Shown piece by piece: positions 1-10,140 of a DNA stretch of 64,000 nt (within the stretch, counting starts at the first letter, position 1; every line of letters starts with the position of its first letter). Source of the stretch: Leishmania infantum JPCM5 (lineage: Eukaryota > Euglenozoa > Kinetoplastea > Trypanosomatida > Trypanosomatidae); assembly GCF_000002875.2 (NCBI RefSeq), contig NC_009409.2, positions 492,627-556,626 of the forward strand. Direction: 5' to 3'. The notes under the pieces were generated by a model. The model made no database searches. It was not told where the DNA came from and saw only the letters and a list, made by a program, of their open reading frames with translations. The translations under genes and the position numbers were made by a program.

Positions 1-597
1 AACCCAACGCCTCACCCCACCCCCACTCGCCCCGTCGGCGCGCACATATCCCACAAATCTTCAGGGCCGACCAGTGGTGGCGCGTATTAAGGAGCATGAA
101 ACCAGAGGGGAAGGAGAAGGCGAAGATGCGGAAGGGAGGAAGCGGCGCAGCACACAGCCGAAGGAGCGACGCCGCCTACCCTCCGTATACACAGGCACCA
201 CAAACTCATATACATGTAAGATGGTGAAGGCGTGCCTTGCACAGTCATTGCTGACGACTGTCCATCGCTCTCTCTCCCTTCCTCTAAACCCCTTTTCACG
301 CCTGCAAGAGTGAGCTCGTCGAGCCCCCCAACAGAGCGAAAAATGTTTTCTTTTCTCCTCGTTGCCCTCTTTGCACGCCCAGCTCGTCCGTGCACGCTCC
401 TTCCCCGGGGCGATGGCAGTGCGGCAGGGTCGGCGGCACGATCGGGGGGAAGGGAGGGTTTGCTCTCTCGCTTCTCAGGCGCCAGCGCGATCGCTATTCT
501 GCCTGCCACGACCCCTCCTCGTTTGCAGTTGCTTTACGACGGGTTTCCCGGCGACCTCACGGCCGCCCTCCTCCCCCTTTTCTCCCCCGCCATTTCC

Positions 598-917
598 GCT
601 GCCCGGCGGCTTCCGAGTAAGCCCCGCCCATCCGACCCCGCCCACTCTTCATGTCTCCACACGGTGAGACGGGAAGCTGGGGCGGAAGGGCGGGTGGCTC
701 CGCACTCTCGTCCGTGCATGCACAAGCGCAGGCGGTGCGCGCGCGCCGACACGCCCTTGTATGAAAAAGGTGCGCTCTGTGCCATCCCGGTATGGCCCTC
801 GGTGTAAGCGGCTCGGCCGCACCCCCCCTCCCCAAAGAGGTCGGGCCGACTGGGACGAATGTGCCGACTCGCTTAATGGGCTGCGTGCAACACCCCCCTC
901 GCCCCCTTCCCCCTCAC
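598..917 (+). repeat. Interspersed repeat R2, copy 1 (inverted partner at 18.8 kb)
   Basis: About 320 bp found again in reverse complement at 18756-19075. The two copies look about 99% identical by eye over the first 300 bp; I saw one clear substitution, near 770, and a few more in the last 20 bp. They diverge abruptly on both sides, at 598 (CTGCCCGGCGGC) and near 917. Short open frames in it are conserved only because the DNA is. I did not find the Pr77-like motif of the SIDER2 copies, so I leave the family unassigned. Confidence 0.8.
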
Positions 918-1084
918 GCACGAAAGAAGAGCGGCACCCAAAGCAGCCAGCGCCACGGAGCACTGAAGTCATGCAGAGTGGGGAAGGGAGACACGACGAA
1001 AGGATACGAGCGAAAGCGATGCCGCCTCTGATGCTCAGCCAACACGATTGCAACGAAGAGGCGACGAGTCATTACGCACGCAGA

Positions 1085-1103
1085 CACACACACACACACA
1101 CAC
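1085..1103. repeat. CA microsatellite
   Basis: A run of CA dinucleotides continuing into GTGTG. It lies downstream of the BSD-protein stop codon, in the probable 3' UTR. Confidence 0.85.
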
Positions 1104-1181
1104 GCGTGTGCCCGTACGCACCTCCCTTTCGTCACATACACACACATGCGCCCATCAGGCGCATTTCGCTTCCTGGCCCCT

Positions 1182-2708
1182 TTACTCGGCGCCTGTGCTC
1201 ATGCACACCCACGTATCCTCCTCCGTTGCCGCCGAGATCATGTCGCCGCTGGTGCTATGCGTGGAAGAGGTGGCCTCGCTATCTTTCTGGTCCAGGGGTG
1301 GGGCCGCTGCGGTGGGGGCTAACGGCATAGCTGACGCTCCACTTCCGGCAGAAGACGCGGCAGCGGCAGTCCCAGTGGGAGTGGCAGGGGCTGGATCGGT
1401 GTCGCGGGCAGCCATCAGCGCTGTCGCCAAGGTCACCTCCGTCTTTTCCGCAGGAGTTATCGGAGCCGAGGACAGCGCCGGTGTCAAGAGCTCTGCTGGC
1501 ACCTCGATCCCTTGAGCCTCCAACGCGCTGGCGAGCTGAACAACGCGCCGCCGCTCCTGACGAAGAGCCTCCTGCAGCTCTTGCACCGTCGACTCGAGGC
1601 CCGCGATCTGCTGCCTCGTGCTGCTGTAGTGCACGAGGTCCTTTGGGTCCACGTTGGCACCATCCTCGCTGAACTCATCCATCCCCTCGCCATCGGCGCC
1701 GCTGCAGCGCGATGCCTCGACCGTCACGACGCTGTTCAGCGCGTTGTCGATACCCATCACGAAGCCAGTGGCTGCCGTCATCACGCGCTTCGCAAACAGC
1801 GGCACGACGGCAAAGTCGTCTTCGTCGGTGCTCTGTCGACTCCTATCGTTCACCTGCGGCGACGACGACGGCGTTGGAGGGGCCGATGGAGACGCCGGCG
1901 ATGCCGCCGCCGAGGTGCTCGCGGAGGCCTTTTGGTGAGGGGCAGCGCCGCGGCGCTGCGACTCCGACACACGGAGCTGCGTCAAGCGGAAAAAGTAGCG
2001 GTCAAAAAACTCGTCCTCGCTGATGCGGCCGCGCGCTGGTGTCATCGCCGAGGAAGGGGAGGAAACCTGTGACCGCTCGCCAGTTGCGGCAACCGGCACG
2101 GGGCTCCTGCTCTCACCCTCTCCACGCCTCGCAGCAAAGGACGGGTCCGTCTGCCACCGCCTCGCATCCGGTGATGCCGAGACGCTGGAGCGCGGGCTCA
2201 CCGCGTCGCCCACGAGCGACATGTAGCACTTCAGCACCACCTCGTTGTAGTCCAGCAGCCGCTGGCGGGTCTCTTCCATCGGCTCATCGGGGTACTCGAC
2301 GGTGCGGCGGTTGGGCGTCATGCCAGGCGGCGGAAGGCGCCCCGGCGTCCCAGCAGGAGAGCCACCCTCCGACTTGGTGGTGGTGCCGCCTGCCGCCATG
2401 TACTGCTGGCGGCGGAGCGCGTTCGCGCTGCTGAGAGGACTTCCCTTTATCCACGCTGCGAACGCCGCCTTCTCCTCTGGCTGAATGGGCAGCGTGTATG
2501 TCGCCTCCGTGTCCTGTAAGCGCCGCAGCAGGGCATTGGACAGTGGCATTTCCGCGACCGCCTTTCCGAGAGCCTCGTCGCCGGCGTATACGTCGCCGCG
2601 GCCCACGACGTTGGCGGCGATGTGCTCGAGATAGCCCATAAACCCCACCGACTCGGACTTGAACGCCTCGGCGAAGTCGGAAAAGTCCTGCGAGAGCATC
2701 GACCACAT
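1182..2708 (-). CDS. BSD-domain protein (BSDC1-like)
   Basis: 508 residues from the Met at 2708. The frame stays open to 2909, but the extra 67 residues look like translated UTR. The protein resembles the BSDC1 family. Residues ~60-90 contain LQDTEATY and a following AAFAAWIKG, matching the start of a BSD region. Residues ~145-168 form a helix (LLDYNEVVLKCYMSLVGDAV), and residues 229-246 carry the hallmark ISEDEFFDRYF, with aromatic residues where BSD domains have FW..YF. A Ser/Pro-rich insert of about 60 residues splits the domain. Residues ~362-400 look like a coiled coil, followed by an Ala/Pro/Thr-rich tail. BSD domains occur in TFIIH p62 and in synapse- or trafficking-associated proteins; the BSDC1 type has no settled function. 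Confident about the domain, not about the role. Confidence 0.75.
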   Translation of the reverse strand: MWSMLSQDFSDFAEAFKSESVGFMGYLEHIAANVVGRGDVYAGDEALGKAVAEMPLSNALLRRLQDTEATYTLPIQPEEKAAFAAWIKGSPLSSANALRRQQYMAAGGTTTKSEGGSPAGTPGRLPPPGMTPNRRTVEYPDEPMEETRQRLLDYNEVVLKCYMSLVGDAVSPRSSVSASPDARRWQTDPSFAARRGEGESRSPVPVAATGERSQVSSPSSAMTPARGRISEDEFFDRYFFRLTQLRVSESQRRGAAPHQKASASTSAAASPASPSAPPTPSSSPQVNDRSRQSTDEDDFAVVPLFAKRVMTAATGFVMGIDNALNSVVTVEASRCSGADGEGMDEFSEDGANVDPKDLVHYSSTRQQIAGLESTVQELQEALRQERRRVVQLASALEAQGIEVPAELLTPALSSAPITPAEKTEVTLATALMAARDTDPAPATPTGTAAAASSAGSGASAMPLAPTAAAPPLDQKDSEATSSTHSTSGDMISAATEEDTWVCMSTGAE

Positions 2709-3825
2709 ATTTGATCGTCGTTGTTTTCCACCTCTTGAGCGGATCTGTATGAATGGATGGTGTTGCGCCACGGCGGTTGCTCGTCCCTGTCTCTCTCCTT
2801 GACCGTGTAGCTGCTGTCGCCTCAGCTTGTGCCGCACACCGACAGACGCACTCAATGACGCCAGAGCCCCTTTACCGAGGGGGCAAAACAGGTAAGAGCG
2901 CCTCGCCAAGCGACGACTACCCCACGTGAGAGAAGGCCCGCCTGCTGTCCCCGCTGCTGCTAAGGGGGAGGTGCGGGTGGGTGAGAGCCAGTGCGCGGTG
3001 GTCGAAATAGAGAAGGGAGCAAAGGAGGGGGGAGATATAAGAAGATAAATATGTATATATGCGTATGTGTGTTTGTGGGTAGGTGGGCGAGTGTCAGTGG
3101 TGCAGTCAGGTCACTGGTGAATGGGGACGGAGACAGTACGAAGTGTATCAGCGGCAACAACGGCTTGAACGCAGGGAGGGGAGAAACAGGCAGAGAAATC
3201 AGCTGCGTTATCCGTGTGGGTGGCATGGATGTGAGCGAGGGCGAAGGACAGATGGGAGGGAGAGAGAGGTAGATATGACGTGCTGGATAGACAGACGGGC
3301 GTGCATACGCACAAATACATGTATACATGTATGCTGCAATACGCCCATGCATGCGAGTCGAGTCCACGCCCATGCACTCTCCTCAGAGCGAGCACGAAAA
3401 AAAAAAGAGGAGGCAGCACACGTAGCGCACGACCATGATGCATGTGATACGCAAGCGCCGTGGGGAAAAGGGGGAGGGAGCCTCGAACACGTTGCATCGC
3501 TCTTCCCCCTCCAACACGCACCCACCGAGCCTAGTGGAGGACGCTGTGCAAAGCCCTCGTGCCCGCTCGTCCCTCACCTCCTCTTTCACCCTTACGAGGG
3601 CGGAAACGCATACGCGCACGCACACGTAGAGGGGGGAGGGGGGTAGCGCGCTCTTGATATTTCTCGATCACCGGATTCTGCCAACATGTCTGTTATCCAG
3701 TCTGAAACGCGTACGAAAGTGCGTGCGCTGCTGACATCACCGCAGCAACAACAGCCATCACATCTGCGGACCGCAACCGTCCACCCCTCCCACACACACA
3801 CGTCCTACTGGAGTGACGCGGGAGG
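2709..3825. other. Intergenic region
   Basis: No gene seen. Purine-rich tracts on the plus strand (about 2990-3040 and 3160-3290) are polypyrimidine in the transcript and may serve trans-splicing of the BSD gene and polyadenylation of the cullin gene. GT/AT-rich stretches occur at 3048-3080 and 3300-3340. Confidence 0.6.
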
Positions 3826-6800
3826 CTATGCCGAGTAGACGTATGCGTTGTCCTTACCCCGTACCATAAAGCCGCGCTCGATCATCTTGTCAATCGCCTT
3901 CTTTAACACTGCCGTTGTCACCGGAAACGGCACCCGCGCTGCTACGGCGCTCGCCAAGTCTATGCGCGTCATGGTGCGTTGCGCCTTAAGGCAACTCACG
4001 ATGGCCACCTCCACCAGATGGCCGCCATTGTCGGCGGTGCGTCCGCCGCGGCTGGGGCCGTCGAGGCCGGCAGACGCCGTGGTGCGCATGCGCGTCTGAA
4101 AGGGAATGCGCACCTTGCTCGTGGCAGACGTGAAGCCCAGGTTCAGCTGCAGCAAGTCTGTGGCAGCTAACGTGCAGCCGGCGGATGCACCCGCGGCGGT
4201 GCCTGGCGAGGAGGACTGCGGTGACGCACATGACGCGGCCGCTTCCTCGACCCTCGCAGCGCTCTCGTCGTCCTCGTTGTCAAGCTCCGCAGACGTGCGC
4301 TGCGCCCCATCGCCGGAAGGCGGCGACGAGGCGGCCTCCGCGCGCAGGACAAGGCGGAATCGCGGATGGCAAAGTCCTTGCAGCGACCCCAGGAGCTCTG
4401 TGTTGGCTATATCCATCCCCACAGCGTCGCACAGTGCCTTGGCTGTGATGGAGGTGACACCGCGGTCGTAGAGCGCGTCCAGCTGCATGAGCAGCACGCA
4501 CTGCGTGTACGTGCCGGTGAGCGTCAGCGTGGAGCTCTGCGGTGTGAGCCGCACGACCAGGGTCGCGTGGCTCAGGGGGTGCTGCCAGCTGAGGTGGCGG
4601 TTCGGGAACCGGCCGGTGTAGAACTTCTCCACTAGTTGCGTGATGGCCCGCACGGCAGGTGGTACGTAAAAGTTGCTGGGCATTGACGGGCATTCGGGCC
4701 AGTAGCTCTGCGTCAGGATGAAGAGGTGCGCATCAAGGCTCTTCGCCTCCGGCACGAGTCGACCCACCGCCGAGGTTTCAGCGCCTTCCTCGCCGGACGG
4801 CTGCTGCTGCTGCTGCTGCAGCGACCGCTCCTGCTCCTGTACCCACGTGTTGTACTGTGTCGTCAGCTCCGTCGACGAGGTCAGATCAGTCAGCATACCC
4901 TCAAACTTGGAGGTGAAGGAGAGGCCGCAAATGTCGCGCAGGAAGCCAATAAATGTGTTTTCAGCGGTGCTGTTCAGCTTGCGGTGTGCATGCAGGCAGC
5001 GCCTGGCAAAGTCGCGCCAGTAGGCCGCCTCGAACAGGTCCTTTTTGGGGTGGTAGGAGTAGATGTGCGCGATGCGGCGCAGCACCGACGTCGCTTCCCT
5101 CACTCCCGTCGGAAGCGGCGCGGCGTGATGCAGTGCGGCCGCACCCATCACGGCGTCGCCCTCCGCCGCGTCCTCCACCTCCGTCGGCTCCTCCCTCCCC
5201 GACGAAGCACCTTCGTCCTCCTCAGCCCGTGTGAGGTCGGGTGAAGGTGCCGCAACGGGAGGCCGCGACGACGGCGAAGTCCCCTCGGGGCGTGGCCGGC
5301 GCAGCGGCGACGACGACACGTCCTCCTCGTCATCGTTGTCGTCATCTCCGTTCTTCTCTAGCGCCACCGGCGGCGTCGGTTTTGAAGAGCCAACCGGCAC
5401 GTGCCCCACCTCGACCTCCCTCATAATCGCATCCTGGTAGGCGGCAAGCTGCTCCGAGAAGGCCTGTGGGTAGGCCTCAAGGATTGTCTGCAGGTCCTCG
5501 TGCAGCGCCACTTTGAAATCCCTCTCGCACTCCGAAAAGCACTTCGCTACGGTGCGGCTGCCTTGCTCCAGCAGACCAAGTAGGTGCCGTACTGCCAGGA
5601 ACGGCCGCTCGCACGGAGGCACCAGAGCCGCAGCGGGTGTGCCCTTGGTCGACGACGGCACCAGCTCCTCCATGATTCGTTGGCCGCAGTCCATCAGGTA
5701 CTCGTGAAATAAATCGGCGACAAGCGGAGAGCTGCGCACCCGCGCACTGACAGAGAGCAGCCGCCACGCCAAACGCAGCGAGCGGTACTCCTGCCGCTCC
5801 ATGAGGGCAACGAAATCGCGCTTGAGCACCTCGCTACCCACCGTGCTGATCAGCGACCCTTGAATCGCCTCCTCCAGCATCAGTGATGTCCCGGGGTGAA
5901 GCAGGGATGCCGACATCGGCCCGACATGCCTAAGAACGAAGTCGCAAAAACGGAAAAATACTCTTGCGTTGACGTTCTCAGCCCATAAGCGGTGCGCAAC
6001 CTCCTCGTAGTGGCCTCGCACAACGCGCACCACTGTCGGCTCCACTCGCGTTGTGTATTGCTGAGTGGCGAGGGTGAGCTGAGTGAAGAGGCGTAGCAGA
6101 CGCTGCCGGAGCGGTTTGTCGAGGGAGGCGAGAGAAGGCGGGCACGCTAGTGCAGCGAGCGGAGTCGCATCCGCGCTCGGGAGCGGCGGCGCGGAAGCTA
6201 CCGACTGCTCTGAGTCCGCAAGAGAAGCTGCTGCACGCTTGTCCGGCAGCGCCGCCGCATAAGACATGCGCGCAGAGCGGGACGCTGAGAGAAGCGCCGC
6301 CGTATCGGCCGTCAGCTCCGCCTTTAGCACGGCCACGTATCCTGCTAGTGCTGTGTCACAGAGCTCCGGGTAGCCGCTGAAAACCTCACGAATCTCTTGC
6401 GTGGCGGCAGCGATCAGGGAACGCGGCATGGCGCTGCCGACTTGCATCGAGCACCACTGGTCTGCGTAGACCCACACAGACGACAGCTCCGCCAGGCCCT
6501 GCTGCAGTCGCTCCCAGTAGGTGACAAGCTGTGCCAGAATTTGAACCACGCCCAGCGTCGCGTTCGCCGACAGCGCCGTGGCCTCCTCGTCGCTCTCTGT
6601 GTCGTCGTTTGCCATTCCTTCCGGGGTGCCAGCGCCGGGCGGCAGCTGCTGCTGCTGCGCCATCAGCACCTCCACGCAGCGCTGTGCATACGCCCGCGCG
6701 GCGGCTTGCAGCGACTCCACCAGGGGAGCGCAGAGATCGCTGTCCACAAGGGCTCGCACGCTGCGCAGCACCGCCTCGGGCGAGTAGCTGCAAAAGCGCC

Positions 6801-7056
6801 GCTGCGGCATCGTGCAGTCGTACGCCATGTCAAGGACAGCGTGCAGCATGGCCTTGGCGGCGGCCTCATCTTGCATCTGTATGGATGCGCGTGAGGAGCA
6901 TGACGGCGATGGTGGGGACGACGCGGAGTGTGCCTTACCCGGTGCCTGCTGCTGCCGCACCGGCGGCGGCTCGGGCAGCAGCGTCACCTGAAAGGAAGGC
7001 AAAGGGGGGCGGGGGAACATCGTCATTCTGATACCTGTGAGAGGGCAAAGCGCCAC
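3826..7056 (-). CDS. Cullin-family ubiquitin ligase scaffold
   Basis: 1,076 residues; typical cullins have 750-850. Cullins bind adaptors at the N-terminus and an RBX RING protein at the C-terminus to build SCF-type ligases. The C-terminal ~70 residues form the neddylation winged helix: AIVSCLKAQRTM aligns with the IVRIMKMRKTL region of CUL1, placing the NEDD8 acceptor lysine at K1024, and the end (IDKMIERGFMVRGKDNAYVY) matches the conserved cullin terminus. GRFPNRHLSW near residue 815 matches the cullin GRKLTWL-type motif. Extra length comes from acidic or Ser/Ala-rich inserts (about residues 560-640 and 905-960), a short poly-Gln run and an N-terminal extension. The start could also be the Met at residue 11 or 13. 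The cullin subtype is not assignable by eye. The next gene upstream in the transcript is Npl4-like. Confidence 0.85.
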   Translation of the reverse strand: MALCPLTGIRMTMFPRPPLPSFQVTLLPEPPPVRQQQAPGKAHSASSPPSPSCSSRASIQMQDEAAAKAMLHAVLDMAYDCTMPQRRFCSYSPEAVLRSVRALVDSDLCAPLVESLQAAARAYAQRCVEVLMAQQQQLPPGAGTPEGMANDDTESDEEATALSANATLGVVQILAQLVTYWERLQQGLAELSSVWVYADQWCSMQVGSAMPRSLIAAATQEIREVFSGYPELCDTALAGYVAVLKAELTADTAALLSASRSARMSYAAALPDKRAAASLADSEQSVASAPPLPSADATPLAALACPPSLASLDKPLRQRLLRLFTQLTLATQQYTTRVEPTVVRVVRGHYEEVAHRLWAENVNARVFFRFCDFVLRHVGPMSASLLHPGTSLMLEEAIQGSLISTVGSEVLKRDFVALMERQEYRSLRLAWRLLSVSARVRSSPLVADLFHEYLMDCGQRIMEELVPSSTKGTPAAALVPPCERPFLAVRHLLGLLEQGSRTVAKCFSECERDFKVALHEDLQTILEAYPQAFSEQLAAYQDAIMREVEVGHVPVGSSKPTPPVALEKNGDDDNDDEEDVSSSPLRRPRPEGTSPSSRPPVAAPSPDLTRAEEDEGASSGREEPTEVEDAAEGDAVMGAAALHHAAPLPTGVREATSVLRRIAHIYSYHPKKDLFEAAYWRDFARRCLHAHRKLNSTAENTFIGFLRDICGLSFTSKFEGMLTDLTSSTELTTQYNTWVQEQERSLQQQQQQPSGEEGAETSAVGRLVPEAKSLDAHLFILTQSYWPECPSMPSNFYVPPAVRAITQLVEKFYTGRFPNRHLSWQHPLSHATLVVRLTPQSSTLTLTGTYTQCVLLMQLDALYDRGVTSITAKALCDAVGMDIANTELLGSLQGLCHPRFRLVLRAEAASSPPSGDGAQRTSAELDNEDDESAARVEEAAASCASPQSSSPGTAAGASAGCTLAATDLLQLNLGFTSATSKVRIPFQTRMRTTASAGLDGPSRGGRTADNGGHLVEVAIVSCLKAQRTMTRIDLASAVAARVPFPVTTAVLKKAIDKMIERGFMVRGKDNAYVYSA

Positions 7057-7923
7057 AAGCGCGGTCGACTTGCCTGACGTGCGCGGAGACGCTCACCGCA
7101 AGTGTGCACGGCTGCGCGTGTCGAGGTGTTCGCTGCGTCGGACGTGTCCAGAAAAGCATAACGGCAAGGAGAAGCGAAAGGAGGGGAAACGGAGAGAGAG
7201 ATGCCGCGGAATGGTAATGAGGGAGGGGAGGGGGGATACACCGACAGAGAGACACGCACACGCACACATACCCACATGCGATACAGCCACATCAACGCCG
7301 GTGATGTCCATGATGGCAAGCAGCTGATACGCAAAGAGCCAGACGCGCGCAAACGCACCGCATACTCCACAGAAGGTGAGGGGGTAGGGGAGTGGGCTCG
7401 GGAGTCGATGCGCGACGGAAAACTAAGATGTTGTGCCTTTACCTTGAATACAGATCGCGCACCCGTTGCTACCTGCCGCGTCGAGCACTTCTCTATTAGC
7501 CGTTTCTGTATGGCTCCTGCATCGGGGCGGCTGTCCCCTCTGCGCTTGCCGTATCACTCTTGCTTCTGCAGATTCTGAGAGAGCGAGCGAGCAACGCACG
7601 TAGACGCCCGCACATGCACATGCGTGAAGCATGACATCACCACACGCAGAATGACAAGCCCACAGTAGAGAAACAACGGCACACACACGCTACACGGCCT
7701 CAGCGCGTGCAATGGTGAGAGGGGGTAAAGAAGCATCAATGCCTCTGCTTGCGACACACAGAGAAGAAAACGCCTGCGATACTGAAGAGACGGGGAGCCG
7801 CATTTCTTCGAAGCAGAGAAGAGATGAGGTCTGTCCCGCGCGTGGAAAGACACCTCTGAGCCCTTTGAGGCGCAAACACACACACACACACACATGAATG
7901 CGCGTTCTCCTCTCTCCACCCTC
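7057..7923. other. Intergenic region
   Basis: No gene seen. It holds a likely cullin splice acceptor region (7133-7200), then low-complexity sequence. A CA run sits at 7875-7893, close to the Npl4-like stop codon. Confidence 0.6.
7133..7200 (-). promoter_or_regulatory. Putative spliced-leader acceptor of the cullin gene
   Basis: On the minus strand a long CT-rich tract (plus 7164-7200, GA-rich) is followed by its first AG at 7133-7134, giving a 5' UTR of about 77 nt before the ATG at 7056. The arrangement fits the trypanosomatid rule (polypyrimidine tract, then first AG). No RNA evidence. Confidence 0.5.
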
Positions 7924-9207
7924 TTACGCAGACATCATCCCCAGCAGGATGGCCTGGTAGTTGGCCGCCTCCTCCGTCATCATCTTGGTGCGCGCCACGG
8001 AGCACAGGGCGCGAAGCTCGTCGTCAGAGGTGAAGATCTGCGTCAGGAGGTACACGAGCACGTGGAAGTCGGCGATCGTCTCGGCAAATGACATGCTCTT
8101 CCGCTTTGGATCGCGGATGTAGTTGCGCAGGTTCTGCAGAACCGGCGGCGGCATGCCTGGCCGCGAGAGTCGCATGAAGGCTCCACGGACGATGGGCGAC
8201 TCGAACTGCTGCACTGCGATGTAGCTCGTGAACCAGCGCGTATCGATCTCGGTGCTCGGCGCCTTCGTGACAAAGCGCTGGTGCCCGCGTGGATCGGTGT
8301 CCGTCTGGGCCACCTCCAACGCCATTGTGCAATGCACCTGCCGCGCCTGCTCCACGTCCTGCAGCGCCGCCTCGCCACCCGAGGACTCCTGCAGCACCCC
8401 AAGACGGTAAAGGTGGACGCACTGCGGCGACGTCTGCCAGGCTTGGCAGGAGACGACGATGGTCGGCTCTAGTGTTGGACCGCTCGACGCCGCCGCGGAG
8501 CCGGTGGGGAGCTCACCCGGCGCGCTTGTCGTGCCTCCGCTCTTCGTCGATGGCATGGCTGCCGGTGCCACGGTGAGCAAGGCGCACTCGTCACCGTAGC
8601 GAGACTGCTCCTTGGCGCACAGCAGCAGCTCGCGGAAGTTCAGCAAGATGTGCTCCGGGTCGCGCATCGGATGCGTACACGCCACCCCGACGCGCCGCAG
8701 ACCCAGTGCCTTGGCGATCTTCTCTACCTTGTCCAAGTGCGCGTCCGGGAGGGGCTCGAAGGTGTAGGTGCTGCCGTGCTGCTCCGGCTCGTAGACGGCG
8801 TGCACTTCGATCGTGTGCGTGGCGTCATCGTAGAGGCCGTAGAGGATGGCGTAGCGCTGCAGCTTCCAATCCATCTGAGCCACGAAGCTCTGGAAGATGT
8901 TGATGGACTGTGCGTCCACCTTCACCAGTTGCGTGCGACTGGGCACCCACTTCACGCGTGTCTGGTCAATGGCCGCCATGAGCTGTGACGACGAGATGAC
9001 GTTGGAGGTGACGACAGAGCCGCCGATAAGCTTCTTCTTGTCGAGGTCGTGGAAGAGCCCTGAGGCAGGGCACACGTTGGCGGAGTAGGTGGGCTGCTGG
9101 CACGCGTCGCACTTGCGCACCTCTGGTGTGTTGCCTTCTCTCTTGGCGGCCTCGAAGCGCCGGCGCTGCTCCTCTCTCAGCAGCCCCAGGGAGTCATTAG
9201 CGGACAT
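7924..9207 (-). CDS. NPL4: Npl4-like protein (Cdc48/p97 cofactor)
   Basis: 427 residues from the Met at 9207; a Met five codons upstream (9222) is the alternative. Npl4 pairs with Ufd1 to recruit ubiquitylated substrates to the Cdc48/p97 unfoldase. Residues 33-46 carry KCDACQQPTYSANVC, a short zinc-finger-like motif. From about residue 95 the protein follows the Npl4 MPN-like domain: INIFQSFVAQMDWKLQRYAI then LYGLYDD, then VHAVYEPEQ, then LGLRRVGVACTHP. The C-terminal TIADFHVLVYLLTQ matches the Npl4 TISDFHLLLFLVT region. The usual N-terminal UBX-like domain and the animal C-terminal NZF finger are absent, so the protein is shorter than the human one (about 600). Residues ~215-245 are a Ser/Thr/Gly-rich insert. 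Family assignment is firm; binding partners are inferred from the family. Confidence 0.85.
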   Translation of the reverse strand: MSANDSLGLLREEQRRRFEAAKREGNTPEVRKCDACQQPTYSANVCPASGLFHDLDKKKLIGGSVVTSNVISSSQLMAAIDQTRVKWVPSRTQLVKVDAQSINIFQSFVAQMDWKLQRYAILYGLYDDATHTIEVHAVYEPEQHGSTYTFEPLPDAHLDKVEKIAKALGLRRVGVACTHPMRDPEHILLNFRELLLCAKEQSRYGDECALLTVAPAAMPSTKSGGTTSAPGELPTGSAAASSGPTLEPTIVVSCQAWQTSPQCVHLYRLGVLQESSGGEAALQDVEQARQVHCTMALEVAQTDTDPRGHQRFVTKAPSTEIDTRWFTSYIAVQQFESPIVRGAFMRLSRPGMPPPVLQNLRNYIRDPKRKSMSFAETIADFHVLVYLLTQIFTSDDELRALCSVARTKMMTEEAANYQAILLGMMSA

Positions 9208-10140
9208 GTTGCCACCCCGCACACGCGTACGTGTGTGTGTGTGTTAATCGGCAGCGATTCCCTCCGTCCCTCCTCGACAGGGGAGAACCGCAGCGAAAAT
9301 ATCGAAGATCAAACTCCCGCCAAAGATGAGTGGCAACCGAAACGCGGACAAGGTACGCAGCAGGAGCAGCAGCGATGGAAACAGGAGGGTCTAACGGCGC
9401 GTGCGCACGCTGCGACTGACTCCGCGGTCGCGCCAACGCCTCTTCTCTGTCGGAGCGTATCGAGGGTGCACCCGCGTGGATGGCGATAAATGACGGCTTC
9501 TTCGCTCTGCTTCGGCGATTCGTCCACGCCCCGATGGCTCGTCCTGCGCGCGCTCTTGCGGATGAGGAACACTTCTTGCACGGGGAATGGAAAAGGGTGA
9601 GGAAGCACAAGCGGACAAGAGAGAGAGAGGGTTACACGGTGCGTGTGCGCAGGAGGGGGAGGGGGGTAGGAGCGGGACAGAAACGGGAGAGCAGGTGCCG
9701 GTAAAGGAAAGGGAGAGAGCGCGGTAGCATGGAGCACACCACCGGCGACGGTAGCTTTTCCTGTCCATGCGTGTGTTCGCGTCTACGTGGAGCAAAGGGA
9801 AGGGGGGGCGAGGAAGGGCAAGGCAGCCGCACAACGCCATAACGGAGTTCACGGTGTGCTGAGGGGCCAGCACCGCCCTTCACCCACTCTTACGGAAAGA
9901 GGTGTGGCGTGCTATGGAGATTCCCCGCCTTCCTTCGCGTGATCACCCTTGTTGCTCAAGCGCTCTTCGTGCTATGTGCGCGAGCCTGTGTGTGCATTTT
10001 CATTTAAATTCGGTGCGGCATTCACCGGCGCGCACTTGCCTTGGTGTGTTTATGGCTGTGTGAAGTCTTCCGTCACAGACCTGGTTGAGAGGACTCCTCC
10101 TTCCCTCTCCCGCAGCACCGCAGCACACATGAGCGCACCT
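9208..10140. other. Intergenic region
   Basis: No gene seen. A purine-rich plus-strand tract at about 9600-9720 is a polypyrimidine tract in the transcript. Open frames on either strand are Arg/Ser/Pro-rich and lack any recognisable motif. Confidence 0.6.

Larger units (their letters stand above)
1..1181. other. Intergenic / 3' UTR region with one interspersed repeat
   Basis: No credible gene is visible. Open frames on both strands here are low-complexity (Pro, Arg, Ser, His rich) and resemble nothing. The stretch holds one copy of a ~320 bp interspersed repeat (598-917) and a CA run at 1085-1103. It lies just downstream of the minus-strand BSD gene, so part of it should be that gene's 3' UTR. 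Confidence 0.7.

Noticed and set aside
232..1330. Several plus-strand open frames (e.g. 232-807, 761-1330)
   Set aside because: Low-complexity Pro/Arg/Ser/His translations on the strand opposite to every real gene; overlap R2 and CA repeats.
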